Made by a program: the position numbers and the translations under genes. A stretch of 64,000 nt of DNA from Osedax fenrisi. Its lineage: Eukaryota; Annelida; Polychaeta; Sabellida; Siboglinidae. This document shows, piece after piece, positions 59,464-64,000 of this stretch; the stretch's first letter is position 1; each line of letters begins with the position of its first letter. Under the pieces are notes generated by a model. That model had not been told where the DNA came from. It was given only the letters and a program-made list of their open reading frames with translations, and did not search any database. Location of the stretch: NCBI GenBank assembly GCA_964019155.1, contig OZ025243.1, forward strand, positions 5,796,365-5,860,364. The letters are read 5' to 3'.

Positions 59464-59519
<56 letters not shown>

Positions 59520-59523
<4 letters not shown>

Positions 59524-60973
59524 ATATAGTCTATATAAATTATATATAAATACATAATTTAAAGACAGGAAAAGATAATATATTAGATAATTATATATAA
59601 TAATCTAATTCGTAAATAATTAAATATATTTATAAGAAATATTATATTTTATATAAATTTTACATAAATAGTATTTGAAATAAAATGTAGATTAATAACT
59701 TAACAATATACATATTTGGATAATTAAAATATCTATAGGTAATCATTATATATAATGAAATATGTAACTATAATCCACATAGTGTGTATAATAACTTATA
59801 TTTGGTTATAACCAATAAGTATAGTAATAATAATATGATTATATTCGTACATATATGCAGATGCCATGGCATATATATGTGTGCGTAGAATAAATTGATG
59901 ACATATGGGTCTGCTTTTTAATTTATTTTGTTTGTTACCTTCTGGTATTTTAACCGATTCTAGAATTTGTTTATTCTGAGTTCAAATATATAACCCATTT
60001 AGCTGTACCACGTCACGATTTTGTATTCTAACTTACATTAATTATGTAAATATAAGAAATTTAATTTGATTAAATATAGGTAATTTGTTATTATAAATAT
60101 CGAATAAAATTACGGTAACTATAAAACGTTTAGTACCCTCTGAGTCCCAGCCGATTTAAATAAAATGTGAAAATAATGTATATTTAAAAAAAGTTTACAC
60201 AGCTTTTTACAAAATTATTATTCGTATTAAAATATTGATAACTATATATTACAAGTTATATTTTTTTTAAAGTATATAATAAATTATATAAATCATTAAA
60301 AAGTGGAATTTAATAATTATTCGTAGTATTTATATACTTAATTAATTATATCAATTGTAATTAATTTTTACATCAAAATGATATTATATTTCAATCAGTA
60401 AATACTCCATAAAATATTATAATATACATATTGATTCTTATAGATAATATATTTATAACATTCTACTTAATACTAAACTGAAAAAATATTATTTATTAAT
60501 TAATTATTATATTAATTAATATATTTATTTATTTAAAATTAATCAAGTAGTATCATATTAAATTTTATAAATACTCAAAATCTAAGATATAAAGACATAT
60601 TTAAAAAAAATATCACCGTTTTGGATTATTACATATATAATAAATTGTATTAATATAATTAAAATACTAAGTTTTATTAATATTCGTTTATAACCAATTG
60701 GTTATAAACGTTTAAACGAACAATCATTAAATTATAAAACTAATGGTCGATTAATGTCCTTTAGGATTCAGATAGTTACATTTATTATTTGTTTTAACTT
60801 TATATTATTCTTTGGTTATTTAAATAAATATTCTATCGATTAAAAAATAACAAAATATATATACACCTATATACACCATATTTCCCTATATATAGGGACT
60901 ATATGCAAAAATATAGTTATGTATTCTTTTTTATAATAGTACACATTATTATTATATATGAATATAAATTTAA

Positions 60974-61021
<48 letters not shown>

Positions 61022-61521
61022 CTAGGATTAGTTTAACGTATCATATATTTTTATTACACTGGTAAACTAATACTGTATTATCAGTTAAGAAACTATGATA
61101 ACAAAATGACGCATACCAGTGTAATAATCATATATGATAAGTAGAAGTATTGCTCGTATAATATATATTATTAGTAATAATGAATCATTACATATATCAA
61201 CATATATAATCATAATATGTGCTATTATAATAAATAAAAAACATTTATATAGGTGTGCATATATAACCAACGATTTTTTTTAATTTAATGATTTTGATAT
61301 ATTAAATATGAAACATCATCATAATGTGAAACAGAAAAACACGAATAGTATACAGTTTGTATATAAATAATGTGATTATATGAGAAACAATGTATGTTAA
61401 TAATAACATCCGAGATTAAAGTGAAGGATATTGTATCTATAAGCTACACAGCTTCTATATTCACCCTAGAATTGCCTAAATCTGATAATAATAATAATAA
61501 TATCCCTGGCGATAGTAACAC

Positions 61522-61566
<45 letters not shown>

Positions 61567-61700
61567 TATTCAATCATTAAGGATATACTTCACACATACA
61601 TATATATATAATTATAATATTTATTTATTGAATCACACATATAATAATAGCGGATACAAATGGACCCCTCAAGAAGTCATATACTTGTACATGGTATAAA
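59520..61700. other. AT-rich spacer
   Basis: TA tract near 60981-61016. AACCAATTGGTTATAAACGT near 60693 is palindromic. CCTAAATCTGATAATAATAA at 61476 repeats the junction seen at 37280. A further TA tract lies at about 61528-61564. Open frames here are short and AT-biased, and none is supported. Confidence 0.45.
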
Positions 61701-61707
61701 TAACTGC

Positions 61708-61885
61708 GAGGAGCCCCGGACAATACAAAACAAATAGTAACATTGTTTTTCTTGTGTTTTGATTTATCGTTTATTAAGTTCTTGATAAAAACAAGAGAAA
61801 AACAATAACTGCCTGGAGTCAACCCGGGACCTCTGGTTTACTAGCTTTTTGGGGTCCCACTGAGCCATCCACCCAGACTAATATT
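61708..61885 (-). mobile_element. tRNA-derived SINE, family 2, copy 2
   Basis: On the minus strand the head reads GTCTGGGTGGATGGCTCAGT (box A TGGCTCAGTGG) and then CCCGGGTTGACTCCAGGCAG (box B-like). The body carries TTTTTCTCTTGTTTTTATCA, AACTTAATAAACGATAAATC and AAACACAAGAAAAACAATG, and ends near GTCCGGGGCTCCTCG. This is the better-preserved of the two copies. Confidence 0.8.
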
Positions 61886-61902
61886 TATGATATATATATA
61901 TA

Positions 61903-61939
<37 letters not shown>

Positions 61940-61948
<9 letters not shown>

Positions 61949-62140
61949 CGTATACGTAATAACTTCATATGATTAATGATTAATTATTGATGAATACGGA
62001 TGAATCATGATATATAATACGCCTTCAATTTCATTGCAGGATAATTATCTATAAGTATACTTTCACATATATGTGAAATTATTCGCCCTATAATTGGTTT
62101 CTATAACTTGAATAATACAAAAGTATGATTAATACATAAT
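61940..62140 (+). repeat. Segment D'', third copy (partial)
   Basis: GATGAATCATG, TACGCCTTCAATTTCATTGC, AGGATAATTATCTATAAGTA and ATTGGTTTCTATAACTT match segments D and D'. The first ATTGG motif is damaged (ATTGC). It lies downstream of OSR B, as D lies downstream of OSR A. Confidence 0.6.
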
Positions 62141-62299
62141 TACAACATACAAATAATAGTAATTGTAATTATAATTACTCATTATGTAATTTAAATATTG
62201 TTAAGAAAACTCTGAATAATTTAAGTTGTCTAGTATTCTTAAGGTGGAAGAATCTACTTATGTGTTATTAACAACATTTATTGAAACTGTAGACACTAA

Positions 62300-62652
62300 T
62301 CAATGATAACTCACCCTATCAACTATTCGGTCATTTAAATTTCCTAAATTCATCAACAAACTTGATTCGAAATGTAAGAAATTCTATAAAAATAGATATA
62401 AACCAAATATAAGAGCTAAATGGAGGCTATGTCAAACAAAGTTACCTGAATCCATATCAATTTACATCCATTACATTGAAGCTAAAGCACTGTCAAACAA
62501 TAACCTTAAATCATTTTATTCCTATGTTAATAGATCTATTTTGTGTCGACACATATCTACTCATAGCAATATGCCTCCACTAATGTCAAATGATAATAAA
62601 TTGTATGGTAAAATCCCAATAAGTATACTTGTATATACTTATATAATTATAC

Positions 62653-62695
<43 letters not shown>

Positions 62696-64000
62696 TACCA
62701 CCAGACGGACTACCAAAGGGTATCCTAAAATATTTATCATATGAGTTAAGTATTCCTCTATCTTTAATATTCAATCGTTGACTAACTAACCAATACTGCT
62801 AAAAAGTGTGGAAACAGAGTATAATTACTCCTGTCTTCAAAAAATGTAATACATCTGTACCATCGAACTATAGAGCCACAAGTATTCTACCCTACACACT
62901 AATTATTTTCGAAAAGATTTTTTGTAGATACTTGGTTCACTTTCTCATAGAAAATAGATACATATCACAATGCCAATACGGGTTTCTAGCGGGAAAATCA
63001 ACCACTCTGCAGTTGATCCAATACTATAGGAATCTAGCCCGAGTCATGGATAACAATTATAATGTGCACACTACATACATCGATTTAGCAAAGGCATTCG
63101 ATACAGTATCGCATTCTAAGCTATTATCTAAGATTGAAGCTCTAGAGATAACCGGTAATATACTACACTGGATACTATCATACCTTCATAATATACATCA
63201 ATGTATTAACGTTAATATGAATGTATCTGATAATATTATGGTAATATCAGGGGTACCACAATGTTCATGTTTAGGACCAATTTTATTTATAATCTACATA
63301 AATGACCTTCCCTGTATCTTCTCACCTGAGATCATATGTATCTTTTTTTGCAGATGATGCCAAACTTTCTCTTATCCATAAATATGAATTTGAAATGGAC
63401 TATATACATTATGCACTAACCAAATTAAATGATTGGTCAACATTATCAGGTCTAAATTTAGCAACCAACAAATACTCTGTAATGTTTAGTAAATATCCTC
63501 ATATTCGATTTACGGTATTCAATTAGGCTATTCTGATACGTACACCGATCTATGTGTAATCATAATTTATCTTTTAACGTTCATATTGATAATATTATAC
63601 GTAAAGCATACAGAATGATTAATATAATATTTCGAGTATTTAGATGTAACAAACATATACCATTGACACTAGCGTATATATGTTATGTAAGACCTGTCCT
63701 TTGAATACGCTTCCAATATCTGGAATCCATTCATTCCATTCATATCAAATGGTAATTCCGCTAAACTCGAATTGGTTCAGAGATTATTTACTCTAAACCT
63801 TTTCTTTAGGTGCAATTTAGGTTCATTAGAATACATTGACAGATTATTATTTTAAATACTAAAATCACTTTCTTCACGTAGGCATGTTGCTGATATGGTG
63901 CTGACATATAAAATAGTCAAAGGTCTTGTTGATGTAGATGTACATGATTTATTGTGGAATTACACGAATCATCTTAGATGGCCTTCGGTGAAAATAAGAA
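62300..64000 (+). mobile_element. CR1/Jockey-type LINE, running off the window
   Basis: The linker region (FPKFINKLDSKCKKFYKNRY, NNNLKSFYSYVN, PPLMSNDNKLYG) spans 62330-62620. A (TA)n tract interrupts the element at about 62658-62691. Then PPDGLPKGILKYL and, from 62806, an open 183-residue reverse transcriptase stretch follow, with ITPVFKK, SNYRATSILP, QYGFLAGKSTTLQLI, DLAKAFDTVSHSKLL and GVPQCSCLGPILFIIYINDLP. A one-base frame change then leads to the catalytic SFFADDAKLS (near 63350). Further remnants are YASNIWNPFIPF and RRHVADMVLTYKIVKGLVD up to 63940. The single frame break and several later stops make it inactive, but it is the best-preserved LINE here. Confidence 0.9.

Overview
The window looks like very AT-rich nuclear DNA from an animal. 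The animal assignment rests on spliced C2H2 zinc-finger genes that match the Odd-skipped-related (OSR/odd/bowl) family, GT-AG introns, APE-type and CR1/L2-type LINEs, tRNA-derived SINEs and pogo-like MITEs. An early-branching invertebrate such as a sponge would fit, but that is inference. There is no bacterial-style gene organisation, and most long open frames are translations of (TA)n, (TTA)n or other simple repeats.

The clearest genes are two OSR-like paralogues on the + strand. Gene A lies at 16750-17690 and gene B at 57622-58288. Each has a finger exon, one short intron and a terminal exon, and the third finger is C2HC. A third, decayed locus (C, 23660-26030) keeps the flanking non-coding sequence but has lost the finger exons. 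About 2.5-3.4 kb upstream of A and B lies a nearly identical block with a candidate leader exon, an intron and a candidate second exon.

Comparing the window with itself suggests a degenerate tandem array. The order is F and U (both inverted, 1.5-3.9 kb), E (8.9-9.9 kb), OSR-A (12.9-18 kb), D (20.2-20.9 kb), U2 (21.6-22.9 kb), OSR-C relic (23.7-26 kb), D' (27.2-28.4 kb), U3 (29.8-31.2 kb), F' (33.8-34.1 kb), E' (35.8-36.7 kb), an expanded repeat-rich stretch, OSR-B (54.3-58.5 kb) and D'' (61.9-62.1 kb). The ancestral unit was probably U-F-E-OSR-D. The U segment has two well conserved parts. One is a GC-rich, CpG-rich element with a GCGCATGCGC (NRF1-like) palindrome. The other is a CACGTG-plus-TATA module followed by a 20-22 codon ORF. 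U may be the promoter or enhancer region of the array, or a small separate transcription unit.

The rest is mainly mobile and repetitive DNA. The left end (0.2-6.5 kb) holds three broken copies of an APE-type LINE, and other LINE pieces lie at 14.5-15.7, 38.4, 41.3 and 62.3-64 kb. There are two tRNA-derived SINE families, MITE families with AGGGGA ends and CCGTATTCGG interiors, pogo-like MITEs with CAG ends at TA sites, a TTAA-flanked MITE, an AGCAGCATAA foldback element, 66-bp and 15-bp tandem repeats, and very many (TA)n tracts. The 37-54 kb stretch holds almost no recognisable gene, apart from a duplicated exon-like segment on the minus strand near 44.9 and 46.3 kb.

All identities were judged by eye. 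Coordinates of diverged repeats are good to roughly 10-50 bases.
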